The position numbers and the translations under genes were made by a program. A stretch of DNA of 64,000 bases from Veillonellales bacterium (GTDB lineage Bacteria > Bacillota > Negativicutes > JAAYSF01): assembly GCA_039680175.1 (NCBI GenBank), contig JBDKTO010000074.1, forward strand, positions 1 to 64,000, in the 5' to 3' direction. Of this stretch, positions 7,105-14,985 are shown piece after piece. Positions within the stretch are counted from its first letter, which is position 1, and each line of letters opens with the position of its first letter. The notes under the pieces were generated by a model that saw only the letters and a list, made by a program, of their open reading frames with translations, did not search any database and was not told where the DNA came from.

Positions 7105-8367
7105 ATGAGAGATGAAACAAAATGTCTGCATTCCGGCTATCAGCCGAAGAATGGGGAACCGAGTGTTATTCCAATTGTCCAGAGTACTACATATCGGTTC
7201 GATTCTACGGAACATATCGGAAAGCTCTTTGATATGCCGATGGAGTGCATGTATTCCCGTTTTGCCAATCCGACCGTGAATGCAGTTGAGAAGAAGATTG
7301 CGGACCTCGAAGGCGGCGTAGGCGCGATGTGTACGTCGGCAGGACAGGCTGCATCCTTGATTTCCGTACTGAATCTCTGCAGCGCAGGTGACAGCCTTAT
7401 TTGTTCCGCCGGGGTCTATGGCGGTACGCTGAATCTGTTCGCTGTTACGCTGAAAAAATTTGGCATTGAATGCATTTTTGTCGACAATGATGCAAGTGAA
7501 GAAGAAATTGCTGCCAAATTCAAATCGAATACGAAGGCTGTTTTTTCCGAAACACTGGCGAATCCGGCGCTTTGCGTCTGCGATATTGAAAAATTCGCCA
7601 AGGCTGCGCATAAAAATGGGGTGCCGCTTATCATTGATAATACATTTGCGACGCCGATTCTTTGCAAGCCGTTTGAATTTGGCGCGGATATCGTCGTTCA
7701 TTCCACATCGAAGTACATGGATGGTCATGCACTTCAGGTTGGCGGCGTTATTGTCGACAGCGGAAATTTTGATTGGACAAGCGGGAAATTTCCTGATTTC
7801 ACGGAACCGGATGAATCCTATCATGGTGTCGTTTATACGAAAGATTTCGCCAGGATGGCATATATCATTAAGGCACGTATGCAGCTTATGCGTGATTTTG
7901 GCGCATATCCGGCGGCAAATTCAGCATTCTTGTTGAATCTTGGGCTGGAAACATTGGCTGTGCGCATGGAACGCTACTGTCAGAATGCACAGAAAGTCGC
8001 CGAGTATTTTGCCGCTTCCGCTAAAATTGAATCAGTTACATATCCTGGGCTTAAGACGGATAAATACTATGAAATGGCAAAAAAATACCTCAAAGGCGCA
8101 AGCGGTGTAGTTACGATTGTTATCAAGGGCGGTAAGGCGAATGCGGTGAAATTCATGGACGGGCTTAAACTCGCTTCAAATGAAGTGCATGTAGCGGATA
8201 TTCGCACCTGCGTGCTGCATCCGGCAAGTGAAACACATCGCCAGCTCACAGATAAACAGCTTTTGGCCGCGGGTATCAATCCAGGCATGATTCGTTTCTC
8301 CGTTGGATTGGAAAATGTGGCTGATATCCTCGAAGATATCGAACAAAGTTTGGCGGCTATTGACTGA
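7105..8367 (+). CDS. metY: O-acetylhomoserine sulfhydrylase-type Cys/Met metabolism enzyme
   Basis: A 420-residue PLP enzyme of the Cys/Met metabolism family. Recognisable are YSRFANPTVNAVEKKIADLEGG at the N terminus (cofactor phosphate region), IIDNTFATP with the PLP-contacting Asp near 178, and the Schiff-base Lys near 203 in HSTSKYMDGH. The best fit is O-acetylhomoserine aminocarboxypropyltransferase (homocysteine from O-acetylhomoserine and sulfide); methionine gamma-lyase is a close alternative that sequence alone does not exclude. ATG at 7105 follows GGGAGA by 8 bases. Arg codons are mostly CGC/CGT and Thr is often ACG, unlike neighbours rich in CGG, and it is followed by a foreign-looking repeat array, suggesting transfer. 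It is monocistronic. Confidence 0.88.
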   Translation: MRDETKCLHSGYQPKNGEPSVIPIVQSTTYRFDSTEHIGKLFDMPMECMYSRFANPTVNAVEKKIADLEGGVGAMCTSAGQAASLISVLNLCSAGDSLICSAGVYGGTLNLFAVTLKKFGIECIFVDNDASEEEIAAKFKSNTKAVFSETLANPALCVCDIEKFAKAAHKNGVPLIIDNTFATPILCKPFEFGADIVVHSTSKYMDGHALQVGGVIVDSGNFDWTSGKFPDFTEPDESYHGVVYTKDFARMAYIIKARMQLMRDFGAYPAANSAFLLNLGLETLAVRMERYCQNAQKVAEYFAASAKIESVTYPGLKTDKYYEMAKKYLKGASGVVTIVIKGGKANAVKFMDGLKLASNEVHVADIRTCVLHPASETHRQLTDKQLLAAGINPGMIRFSVGLENVADILEDIEQSLAAID

Positions 8368-8431
8368 ATTGGGATTTTTTACAAGGTATTTCAATATCGT
8401 TTTTAGAGATAATAATTAGCGTAAGGGATTC

Positions 8432-8733
8432 GTAATGGTTGAGCCAAGATTATTGTTGGGTCTCGCAAGGGGCTTGATAGTAGTCGGTCAAAGATTATTG
8501 TCGGCTCTGAAAAGGGTCGGCAGTAGTCGGCGAGAAGATTGTTATATGTCTTGAAAGGCTGTGCGGTAGCCCAACTGTTATCGTATGGTCCCAAGGGATG
8601 TATGGCAGTCGAGCTAAGACTATCATGGGTTGTGAATTATATGGGTCGTTTGTAGTCGGGAGATTGCAGGCGGTTTAGTAACTATCTGTGGTAGTCGAGC
8701 AAAGGTCAGTGTCAGTTGTGTAATGCTTGTGCG
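8432..8733 (+). repeat. Degenerate tandem array, about 43-bp unit, about seven copies
   Basis: Units begin near 8432, 8480, 8523, 8566, 8608, 8652 and 8691, most starting GTAGTCG or GTCGAGC and followed in the best copies by AAGATTATTGT. Units two and three are exactly 43 bp; the others are 39-48 bp. Copies are strongly diverged, purine/T-rich and free of open frames. This is not a CRISPR: there is no constant repeat/variable spacer division. It lies between metY and a terminator-like hairpin, and its composition differs from the rest of the window. Confidence 0.7.
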
Positions 8734-8806
8734 TAGGCGAAAGTTTGCGTATAGGTATGTAATGATTGGTATTGGCTGCAGCGTAAATCATTACGGGTTC
8801 CTTTTT

Positions 8807-8832
8807 AAAGCCAGCGGTTATTCGCTGGCTTT
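8807..8832 (+). terminator. Hairpin after the repeat array
   Basis: AAAGCCAGCG (8807-8816) pairs perfectly with CGCTGGCTTT (8823-8832), six-base loop, short T run. It may be the delayed terminator of the metY transcript. Confidence 0.7.
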
Positions 8833-9079
8833 TAACTTTTACCTGATTTTTCACATCCCGGCAGCAGAGGGCATAGGATTTTTTTATGCTGGTCCTTGGT
8901 TATACATTCAAGCTGGGTACGCATTGTTTGCACTGGCTGCCAACAGGGAATATTCAATGTATGTAGAAGTAGTAGAACAAGAGAAATAAAGAAACTCCGG
9001 TACGTCTTTACGCAGATACTTATGTAATCAGTTTTCTAGCGGATTTATTAGTATATCAGATCAAGCTTCCGGAGATAAG
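8833..9079. other. Intergenic region without recognisable gene
   Basis: An open frame crosses it (8723-8989) but it begins in the repeat array and runs through the hairpin at 8807-8832, so it is not called. CTCCGG near 8995 and CCGGAG near 9068 could pair at long range. Nothing else is seen before the ribosome site of the next gene. Confidence 0.4.
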
Positions 9080-9661
9080 GTGAACAACGTGAAGAACATA
9101 AAAATAGCCGCTATTGGCGACTCAATAACCTTCGGTTATCCATATACGCCGGGGCAATCCTGGTTTAATCGTGCTGCCGGGAGGTTAAACATTTCCCATG
9201 TGAACAGTGGCGTTAACGGTGATACCACTGAGGGAATGGCTAGCCGTTTTGGCCGCGATGTTTTGCGGCATCAGCCGACGCACGTTATCATCATGGGAGG
9301 CACTAATGATGCATATTTGGGGAGTGACGTTGCCAGTGTAATGGATAACATTCGCTATATGTCAGAGCGGGCTTTAGAGGACAGCATCGTGCCGATTATT
9401 GGCCTTCCTATTCCCTGCAATGATTTAGCAGAAGAACTGCTGCTTGGGAAATATCGCAAGGAGATACGAAGCTATGCTGCCGGAGGAGGGCTTGATGTCA
9501 TTGATTTTCATGCTGCAATGACAGACTCAAATGGCACAAAAATTAAAGCAGGGCTTCATTGTGATGGCATACATCCCAACGAAGATGGGTACAGCGTTAT
9601 GACCGATGCCGCTGTTAAATTTCTCGTTGAGAAATTAATGATGCGCGAGTCGAATATTTAG
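9080..9661 (+). CDS. SGNH/GDSL-family hydrolase
   Basis: A 193-residue serine esterase-type protein of the SGNH fold. Block I is IGDSITFGYP with the nucleophilic Ser, block II is SGVNGDTTEG with the oxyanion Gly, block III is GGTNDAYLG with the Asn, and block V is CDGIHPNEDGY with the catalytic Asp and His. No signal peptide, so it is probably cytoplasmic; related enzymes deacylate lipids, sugars or peptidoglycan-linked esters, and substrate cannot be inferred. GTG start at 9080 closely follows CCGGAGATAAG. It is followed 26 bp later by a PLD-like lipoprotein gene, which may be cotranscribed. Confidence 0.87.
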   Translation: MNNVKNIKIAAIGDSITFGYPYTPGQSWFNRAAGRLNISHVNSGVNGDTTEGMASRFGRDVLRHQPTHVIIMGGTNDAYLGSDVASVMDNIRYMSERALEDSIVPIIGLPIPCNDLAEELLLGKYRKEIRSYAAGGGLDVIDFHAAMTDSNGTKIKAGLHCDGIHPNEDGYSVMTDAAVKFLVEKLMMRESNI

Positions 9662-9687
9662 TGCGTTAGCTTGGAGGAGGGCTTATA

Positions 9688-10350
9688 ATGCGAAAAAAAA
9701 TGACCAAGTATGCTGCTACAACTTTTGTAATCTTGATTGCTTTGCTGGTCGGCTTCGTTGCCGGATGTACGACTAAAAATCCGCTAATCTCTGCTGAAAA
9801 TAAGAATACGCCACGGGCTGCGGTTGTTATGCCGGACAACATAAAGGGAGTTCACAACATTCAATTTGCGGGCACAATCGACGTAGCCTTCAGCCCCGGG
9901 GGGGGAATCACCGGTATGGTAACCAATGAAATTGCAAATGCGAAAAAAAGCATTCAAGTGCAAGCATATAGTTTTACCTCGACTGAAATAATTCAGGCTC
10001 TCATAAGTGCAAAGAAGCGCGGCGTTGATGTCCGGATCATCATTGACAAAAGCAACGTAACCGGTGATGATAAAGACAATCCCAAGGAGCAAAAAGAAAA
10101 GAAACTCCTAGCTTCTATTGTTGATAGCGGAATATTAATGAAAGTTGATTCTGACTTTCAAATCGCACATAGCAAAGTTATGATAATTGATGGGCTTGAT
10201 GTTATAACCGGTTCCTTTAATTTTACCTATTCGGCAGAACATAATAATGCTGAAAACTGTTTGATACTCCATGGGAATAAGCAACTTGCCGATGAATACG
10301 TAAAAAATTGGCAGTGGAGATGGGACGCTACGAAACCATATACAAAATAG
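9688..10350 (+). CDS. PLD-like phosphodiesterase/nuclease, predicted lipoprotein
   Basis: A 220-residue protein with a basic N terminus, a hydrophobic segment (about 9-25) and a lipobox-like FVAGC, so the mature protein probably begins at Cys27 and is anchored to a membrane. The rest is one phospholipase-D domain: IQVQAYSFTS, IIQALISAKKRGVDVRIIIDKS, and a single HKD motif in AHSKVMIIDG followed by TGSFNFT. One HKD copy and about 190 mature residues match the Nuc-type endonucleases, which act as dimers, rather than two-HKD phospholipases. ATG follows GGAGGAGGG. Function outside the cell (nucleic acid degradation or lipid hydrolysis) is not decided by sequence. A strong terminator follows after about 90 bp. 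Confidence 0.83.
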   Translation: MRKKMTKYAATTFVILIALLVGFVAGCTTKNPLISAENKNTPRAAVVMPDNIKGVHNIQFAGTIDVAFSPGGGITGMVTNEIANAKKSIQVQAYSFTSTEIIQALISAKKRGVDVRIIIDKSNVTGDDKDNPKEQKEKKLLASIVDSGILMKVDSDFQIAHSKVMIIDGLDVITGSFNFTYSAEHNNAENCLILHGNKQLADEYVKNWQWRWDATKPYTK

Positions 10351-10443
10351 TACCAGTCAGGCTAACATGCCAAAGCTCAGACTGCCTGAAGGTTATACGA
10401 ATTATAGGCGGTCCTGCCTGATTATGCGTAGTAATAATAGTAT

Positions 10444-10482
10444 AAAAGAGCTAATCTTCTCTACTAGAAGATTAGCTCTTTT
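10444..10482. terminator. Bidirectional 17-bp terminator
   Basis: Perfect 17-bp stem (10444-10460 with 10466-10482), five-base loop CTACT, A run on one side and T run on the other. It can stop both the plus-strand PLD transcript and the minus-strand tRNA transcript. Confidence 0.9.
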
Positions 10483-10501
10483 GTGTACGCTATATCATTA
10501 G

Positions 10502-10577
10502 TGGCTGGGGCAACCAGACTCGATCCAACGCCTGCAGGCGTCAAAGGCTTGTAATTTACCGGCTTGGCAATACCCTA
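10502..10577 (-). pseudogene. Decayed tRNA-Gln (TTG) relic
   Basis: Read on the minus strand, 76 nt keep tRNA-Gln landmarks in order: GCCAAGC in the D arm, an anticodon loop CTTTGAC with TTG, GCGTTGG before the T loop, and an encoded 3' GCCA. The structure has decayed: an A-C mismatch in the acceptor stem, two non-pairs in the three-bp D stem, an A-C mismatch in the anticodon stem, four G-T wobbles in the T stem and T54 replaced by A. It lies 16 bp after tRNA-Pro in the same direction and before a shared terminator, so it looks like the second gene of an old tRNA pair. Confidence 0.7.
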
Positions 10578-10593
10578 AGCAAAATCTCTGTGA

Positions 10594-10670
10594 TGGTCGG
10601 GGCGGCGGGATTCGAACCCACGGCCTCTTAGTCCCGAACCAAGCGCGCTACCAAACTGCGCTACGCCCCG
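10594..10670 (-). tRNA. tRNA-Pro (anticodon CGG), CCA encoded
   Basis: Minus strand: acceptor CGGGGCG pairs with CGCCCCG, the D arm is GCGCAGTTTGGTAGCGC, the anticodon loop TTCGGGA has CGG (plus-strand 10634-10636), and the T arm is GTGGGTTCGAATCCCGC. The anticodon stem CTTGG/CTAAG contains one G-T wobble. CCA is encoded. A consensus promoter lies about 20 bp upstream. Confidence 0.96.
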
Positions 10671-10689
10671 AATGTTTTCACAGTTATTA

Positions 10690-10718
10690 AGTATATACAT
10701 TCAACCGCTGGTTGTCAA
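10690..10718 (-). promoter_or_regulatory. Consensus sigma-A promoter for tRNA-Pro
   Basis: On the minus strand TTGACA, 17-bp spacer, TATACT, with the predicted start about 13 bp before the tRNA 5' end. Near-perfect match to consensus. Confidence 0.88.
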
Positions 10719-10834
10719 TATAAATTATTATAATATGTTTTAATTGCATTATGTGTCTGATTTAAAAGGATTTGCCATTATTTTGGCGAACTATTCCTAA
10801 AAATTATTAGAAATTCCTAAAATGGGGGATAAAT

Positions 10835-11539
10835 ATGCAGCGCCGATGTTTAGTGATTTGCCTATTCATAAGCTTGCTCTGCTTTTCTACTGCATACGCT
10901 GCGTCAATTACGGAAAATACAGTATTACGACAGGGAATGCATGGTGATGAAGTTTATATGGTACAAAATAAGCTGCATGAACTTGGTTATTTTAAAGGAA
11001 ATCCCGACGGCACCTTCGGAGTGACTACCCGTACTGCTGTGGTTAAGTTTCAGCGGGCTTCCGGCCTTGAGCCTGACGGTATCGCGGGATACCATACGCT
11101 GCAAGCGCTTCATGTGATTCAGAGCAATACGGCATTGAGTCGAAACTTCAGCGGTAAACGTTCGTCGGGAGAATTTGTCGTGAGTACCGCAAAACAATAT
11201 TTAGGAGTGCCTTATGTATGGGGAGGGAACAGCCCGAAGGGATTCGATTGTTCCGGATTTGTAATGTATGTATTTAATCAGGCAGGATTTAATCTTCCCC
11301 GTATGGCGGATGCTCAGTTTAAAGTCGGCCTGCCAATCCAGCAAAAAGCTTTGCGGGGCGGCGATCTGGTTTTCTTTAGTACCTATGAACCTGGCCCGTC
11401 CCATGTCGGCATCTATACCGGCAACGGAGAGTTTATTCACGCCAGTTCCGGAGCCGGGCATGTTATCATCACATCATTGTATCAGCCTTACTTTATAAAA
11501 AGATATCTGGGGGCCCGCCGTTTGACTGGAGAAATTTAA
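10835..11539 (+). CDS. Secreted peptidoglycan endopeptidase: PG_binding_1 + NlpC/P60
   Basis: A 234-residue cell-wall hydrolase. Residues 1-22 are a Sec signal peptide ending AYA, about 30-92 form a peptidoglycan-binding domain (LRQGMHGDEVYMVQNKL, DGTFGVTTRTAVVKFQ), and about 113-230 form an NlpC/P60 cysteine peptidase with the catalytic Cys in FDCSGFV, His in SHVGIY and a third polar residue in FIHAS. The family cleaves D-Glu-to-diamino-acid bonds in stem peptides; roles include growth, separation, sporulation or germination. ATG follows GGGGGAT. Upstream, ATTCCTAAAA occurs twice 20 bp apart (10793, 10813). The 3' end overlaps the convergent DUF4127 gene by 4 bp with no terminator between them. 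Confidence 0.92.
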   Translation: MQRRCLVICLFISLLCFSTAYAASITENTVLRQGMHGDEVYMVQNKLHELGYFKGNPDGTFGVTTRTAVVKFQRASGLEPDGIAGYHTLQALHVIQSNTALSRNFSGKRSSGEFVVSTAKQYLGVPYVWGGNSPKGFDCSGFVMYVFNQAGFNLPRMADAQFKVGLPIQQKALRGGDLVFFSTYEPGPSHVGIYTGNGEFIHASSGAGHVIITSLYQPYFIKRYLGARRLTGEI

Positions 11540-13224
11540 TCCGCCGCCTGATCCGCATAGCCTAAGTCAATGGAAGGTTCTACCAAAATTTCAAATGTTC
11601 TTTCCCAGGGAAGCAATGTTTTTACTTTTAGGCTGGTAATCACAATGGAATAGCTTCCTTGGCTGGAATTCAGCTGTAAAGGATGATTCGCCAGATGATT
11701 TTTTAATAATTGGTCTCCCCGGTTGCTCATCAATTTTTTTATTATAGTATCAACGTATTGATAGTGAGGGCCCAGGTTGTATGGATCAATGCGCAGCCAT
11801 TTCAACCGTTTGTTAACATAAGGCTGAACGTCTTTTTCAAAGAACCAGTCATCAAGCAGGCGACCGGTTAAAAAGACTAGATTGCTGTGGTAGGTTTGCA
11901 GCAATTCCTGGATATCCTGCTCGTTACGGACTGACGCAGTGAATAAGGCTGCCTGGGTAACGGCAGTGCCAACTGAGTTGCTGGTAGTATTCCAACCGGC
12001 ATAGGCGCTGAGCTTCGTTATATCCGCATTTGCCTGCATTAATTCGGGCAGCAATGTTTCCGAAGCGTAGAAATTTTCCGCCAGATCAACTAAAGCTACG
12101 TTATAGCCTTGCTGAATAAAAGATTGTACTTGCTGTACTTCGAAAGGTTTATTTTTTGAATTTTTCTGGGTGCCAATATGTACGTACAATATAAAATCCG
12201 CTTCATCCGGCTGTGATACTATTGTGCCGCCAAGTATTTGGATTTTTTCCTGTACTGTGGTACCGACAGAATGCGGCATAAAGGGCATAACGATTCGCGG
12301 GGCGTCTTCATCCGAATAGGCGACAAATATGCGGGGCGAGGAAGAAGCATGTTTCATCGCAATCTGTCCTAACAAGGTCAGAGCGACTTCATCAGTGCCC
12401 CGCGTAATCTGTACCTTATCGGCGATTGACGGTTTATTTGCCAGATAACGCTGAAGCTTTTGTTTGTTTACATTTGGCAAGCCAAAAGGCTGACCGTCAT
12501 CCTGCCCAATGACGAGTCCGGATAAGATACCTGTCTCAACCAAATCCGCCAATTTTTCATTGACGGCGTTATTTTGTGCGTACATCGTTCTATAGTGATC
12601 AATCATTGCCGGCGGCAGCTGTTTTTCCAATTCGGTGAGCTTTTGTAAATCAGCAGGATTTTCAAATGTACGAAATTGATCTTTTAGAACCGAATATGTA
12701 AGCATATTTTTTTTAAACATTTCGTTTTCTTTGCTGTCGGCAAGCAGAAGGCGGGGGATAATATTAAAAGCGTATAATTTAATAGCCGGGTTATGCTGAT
12801 GAATGACGTTCAACATATCGAGTGCGTTCTGACTGTCGGCGGGGGTTCCCTGAGAAAGGCGGGAGGCCAGTAAGCTTCCATGTGTCAGCATATCAATGGA
12901 TATTATGGCGGCATCGGCATGTTCACTCTGCTGGTAAAGCCAATTGAGCAATTGCTGCTTGTCCGCCGGAGTTTTATAATGATCAAGCAATTCCGCCGGC
13001 GGGCTGATTACCTCTATGCCGGCGATTTCCGCCAGCTGATGGACAAATTGGGTACAGGGCGGCCGGCTGTCTAAGGGTAATAAAACAATTCGATATTGAT
13101 ACTGGGGAGTTTTCAGACTCACAGGTGGATAGGAAATAGTTTTGTAATGACCCAGCAGTATAGCAGCAGCCAGCATAACAAGAAAGGTAAAGATACAATA
13201 TTTAGCTGAACGATTTAGCATCAT
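11536..13224 (-). CDS. DUF4127 family protein, membrane-anchored or exported
   Basis: About 562 residues, matching the length of DUF4127 proteins and their signature LLPLDSRPPCTQFVHQLAEIAG near the N terminus. An N-terminal uncleaved anchor or signal sequence (IFTFLVMLAAAILLG) places the protein at or outside the cytoplasmic membrane. Patches such as SIDMLTHGSLLASR, VIGQDDGQPFG and AYAGWNTTSNSVGTA are conserved-looking and rich in polar residues as in hydrolases, but no activity has been established for the family to my knowledge. The start is one of two adjacent ATGs at 13224/13221 behind GAGGTG; a longer frame from 13251 lies over that site. Convergent with the NlpC/P60 gene (4-bp overlap). 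Confidence 0.82.
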   Translation of the reverse strand: MMLNRSAKYCIFTFLVMLAAAILLGHYKTISYPPVSLKTPQYQYRIVLLPLDSRPPCTQFVHQLAEIAGIEVISPPAELLDHYKTPADKQQLLNWLYQQSEHADAAIISIDMLTHGSLLASRLSQGTPADSQNALDMLNVIHQHNPAIKLYAFNIIPRLLLADSKENEMFKKNMLTYSVLKDQFRTFENPADLQKLTELEKQLPPAMIDHYRTMYAQNNAVNEKLADLVETGILSGLVIGQDDGQPFGLPNVNKQKLQRYLANKPSIADKVQITRGTDEVALTLLGQIAMKHASSSPRIFVAYSDEDAPRIVMPFMPHSVGTTVQEKIQILGGTIVSQPDEADFILYVHIGTQKNSKNKPFEVQQVQSFIQQGYNVALVDLAENFYASETLLPELMQANADITKLSAYAGWNTTSNSVGTAVTQAALFTASVRNEQDIQELLQTYHSNLVFLTGRLLDDWFFEKDVQPYVNKRLKWLRIDPYNLGPHYQYVDTIIKKLMSNRGDQLLKNHLANHPLQLNSSQGSYSIVITSLKVKTLLPWERTFEILVEPSIDLGYADQAAD

Positions 13225-13257
13225 GGGCACCTCGGAATAATAGTTAAACAATATACA

Positions 13258-13287
13258 ATTCTATTTGTCTGTTTAAAATCCTGTAAA
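13258..13287 (-). promoter_or_regulatory. Possible sigma-A promoter for the DUF4127 gene
   Basis: Minus strand TTTACA, 18-bp spacer, TAGAAT, about 35 bases before the start codon. Both boxes are one base from consensus but the spacer is one base long. Confidence 0.4.
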
Positions 13288-13435
13288 ATTCCGTTTTGCT
13301 GCAAGGTTTTTTATTCCCAATGGGGAAGATACACACAGAACAGCAGTAAGCGACAATTTAAAATAACCCGTTTCGTATCACTATATTCGCTGCCTAAAAT
13401 ATGGTACTATATAGCATGTAAGATGTGAGGTTTTT

Positions 13436-13990
13436 ATGAGAATTATTACCGGTAGTGCAAAAGGAACTAAATTAAAAACTCCCCGTGGACTTGATACCAG
13501 ACCGACTGCGGATCGGGTAAAGGAATCGATTTTTAACATTCTCAGCGAAAAAATAATGGATGCGGTTGTATTGGATCTTTTTTCCGGTACGGGCAATTTG
13601 GCACTGGAAGCCCTTAGCCGTGGCGCCAGCCGAGCAGTTTTGGTTGATCAAAGTTTGACAAGCATTGCAGTTATTAAACAGAATGTCCTGCAAACAAAAT
13701 GTAAGGCCCGAGTTGAAATTTTAAAATGTGAGGCGCTAAAAGCATTGCAGAAGATGATTCAGATCGGCTGGAAGTTTGATTTGATTTTTTGTGATCCGCC
13801 TTATAACAAAGGGCTTAATGACTTAGTATTGCAGACGCTCGACCGTTCACAACTGCTTGCTCCTCGCGGCGTAATTGTGATCGAGCATTCACAACATGAA
13901 TTACTCGTTCCGGGATGGAACAAGTTGGAGATCAGACGGGTTGAAAAATACGGCGAAACCGCAGTCAGTTTTTTACAATATAATAATTAG
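13436..13990 (+). CDS. rsmD: 16S rRNA (guanine966-N2)-methyltransferase
   Basis: Rossmann-fold SAM methyltransferase of 184 residues. The N terminus [16 protein letters not shown] and [16 protein letters not shown] are the RsmD signature, motif I is [16 protein letters not shown], and the catalytic motif IV is FCDPPYNKG. It methylates G966 (E. coli numbering) in helix 31 of the 30S subunit. ATG follows GTGAGG. It is 17 bp upstream of coaD, the usual pairing in Firmicutes (ylbH-coaD). Confidence 0.94.
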   Translation: MRIITGSAKGTKLKTPRGLDTRPTADRVKESIFNILSEKIMDAVVLDLFSGTGNLALEALSRGASRAVLVDQSLTSIAVIKQNVLQTKCKARVEILKCEALKALQKMIQIGWKFDLIFCDPPYNKGLNDLVLQTLDRSQLLAPRGVIVIEHSQHELLVPGWNKLEIRRVEKYGETAVSFLQYNN

Positions 13991-14007
13991 ATGCAGGAGG
14001 GTTAAAT

Positions 14008-14484
14008 GTGCGTATTGCAGTATGTCCGGGCAGCTTTGATCCCGTAACCAATGGACACATTGACGTGATTGAACGTACCAGTAAAATGTTTGAGCAGGTG
14101 ATCGTTGCAGTATTTCACAACCCCAACAAAACCCCGCTGTTTGATATGAATGAACGGGTGAAAATGCTTTCGGATGCTACCCGGCATCTTCCTAATGTTC
14201 AGATTGATTCCTTTTCCGGTTTGTTAAATGAATATGTTCGACAGCAAAATGCGAATGTCGTTGTCCGTGGCTTGAGAGCCTTAAGCGATTTTGAATATGA
14301 ATTTCAGCGGGCACTGCTGCTTAAAAAAATTGACCCGGTGATTGAGACGGTTTTTATGATGACCAGTAGTGAATATTCTTTTTTAAGTTCCAGCGGTGTG
14401 AAAGAATTGGCTAAATTTGGGGGATGCATTACCGGCCTTGTTCCCCAGTGTGTCGAAGAAAAAATTATTGAACGCATGAAATAG
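14008..14484 (+). CDS. coaD: Phosphopantetheine adenylyltransferase
   Basis: Penultimate step of coenzyme A synthesis: 4'-phosphopantetheine + ATP to dephospho-CoA. The 158-residue nucleotidyltransferase shows [17 protein letters not shown] (the T/HxGH-type motif), [16 protein letters not shown], and the second ATP motif [19 protein letters not shown] start at 14008, 7 bases after AGGAGG. It is 17 bp behind rsmD and followed 35 bp later by a coiled-coil gene, so these three are likely one transcript. Confidence 0.96.
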   Translation: MRIAVCPGSFDPVTNGHIDVIERTSKMFEQVIVAVFHNPNKTPLFDMNERVKMLSDATRHLPNVQIDSFSGLLNEYVRQQNANVVVRGLRALSDFEYEFQRALLLKKIDPVIETVFMMTSSEYSFLSSSGVKELAKFGGCITGLVPQCVEEKIIERMK

Positions 14485-14519
14485 CAATATGATTTTTATT
14501 TGAGGTGGGAGAGGGTAAT

Positions 14520-14972
14520 ATGACGATCGAAGAGGTTTTAGAAGAAATAGAAAATTTGGTGCTTGACGCCGCAAGAGTACCTTTTACCAATAAGCGGGTG
14601 TTAGAGGAAGATGACATAGCTCGTTTGCTGGATGATTTACGGGACGTGATGCCTACTGAACTGATGGAAGCAAAACGGATACTCAGTGAACGCAGTCATA
14701 TTATGGAAGAGGCGAATAAAGAAGCCCAGAATATTGTTGATCAGGCTAAAATTTATGTTGCTAAATTGACGGATGAGAATGTTGTTACGAAGCAAGCCCA
14801 GGAACAAGCCAATGAAATTGTTGCTACAGCACAGCAAGCGGCACGCAATTTACAAAATGACGCTATCTGCTATGCGGATGACGTATTTAACCATTTAGAA
14901 GCAAATGTGCAAAAAGTGCTGGAAGTGGTTCAGTCCGGGCATAAGGAGCTTCGTCAAAACAATCAGGATTGA
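14520..14972 (+). CDS. Coiled-coil protein resembling ATP synthase subunit b
   Basis: A 150-residue acidic protein, nearly all alpha-helix, with a long heptad-rich region from about 40 to 130 (EAKRILSERSHIMEEANKEA, QAQEQANEIVATAQQAARN). The pattern resembles the stalk of F-type subunit b or DivIVA-like proteins but there is no N-terminal membrane segment. Genes of this look occur next to coaD/ylbJ in some Negativicutes and clostridia; I do not know a function. ATG at 14520 follows GAGAGGG; a GTG five codons earlier overlaps that site. It converges on ylbJ with 13 bp between stops. Confidence 0.72.
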   Translation: MTIEEVLEEIENLVLDAARVPFTNKRVLEEDDIARLLDDLRDVMPTELMEAKRILSERSHIMEEANKEAQNIVDQAKIYVAKLTDENVVTKQAQEQANEIVATAQQAARNLQNDAICYADDVFNHLEANVQKVLEVVQSGHKELRQNNQD

Positions 14973-14985
14973 ATTTGCGCTATCC

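Noticed and set aside
7081-7824. 247-codon minus-strand frame antisense to metY
   Set aside because: It lies wholly in the mirror of a strongly supported PLP enzyme gene and has no family pattern.
8432-8733. CRISPR array
   Set aside because: Units are diverged along their full length with no constant repeat and no cas genes nearby.
8723-8989. 88-codon plus-strand frame
   Set aside because: It starts inside the repeat array, lacks a ribosome site and runs straight through a perfect terminator-like hairpin (8807-8832).
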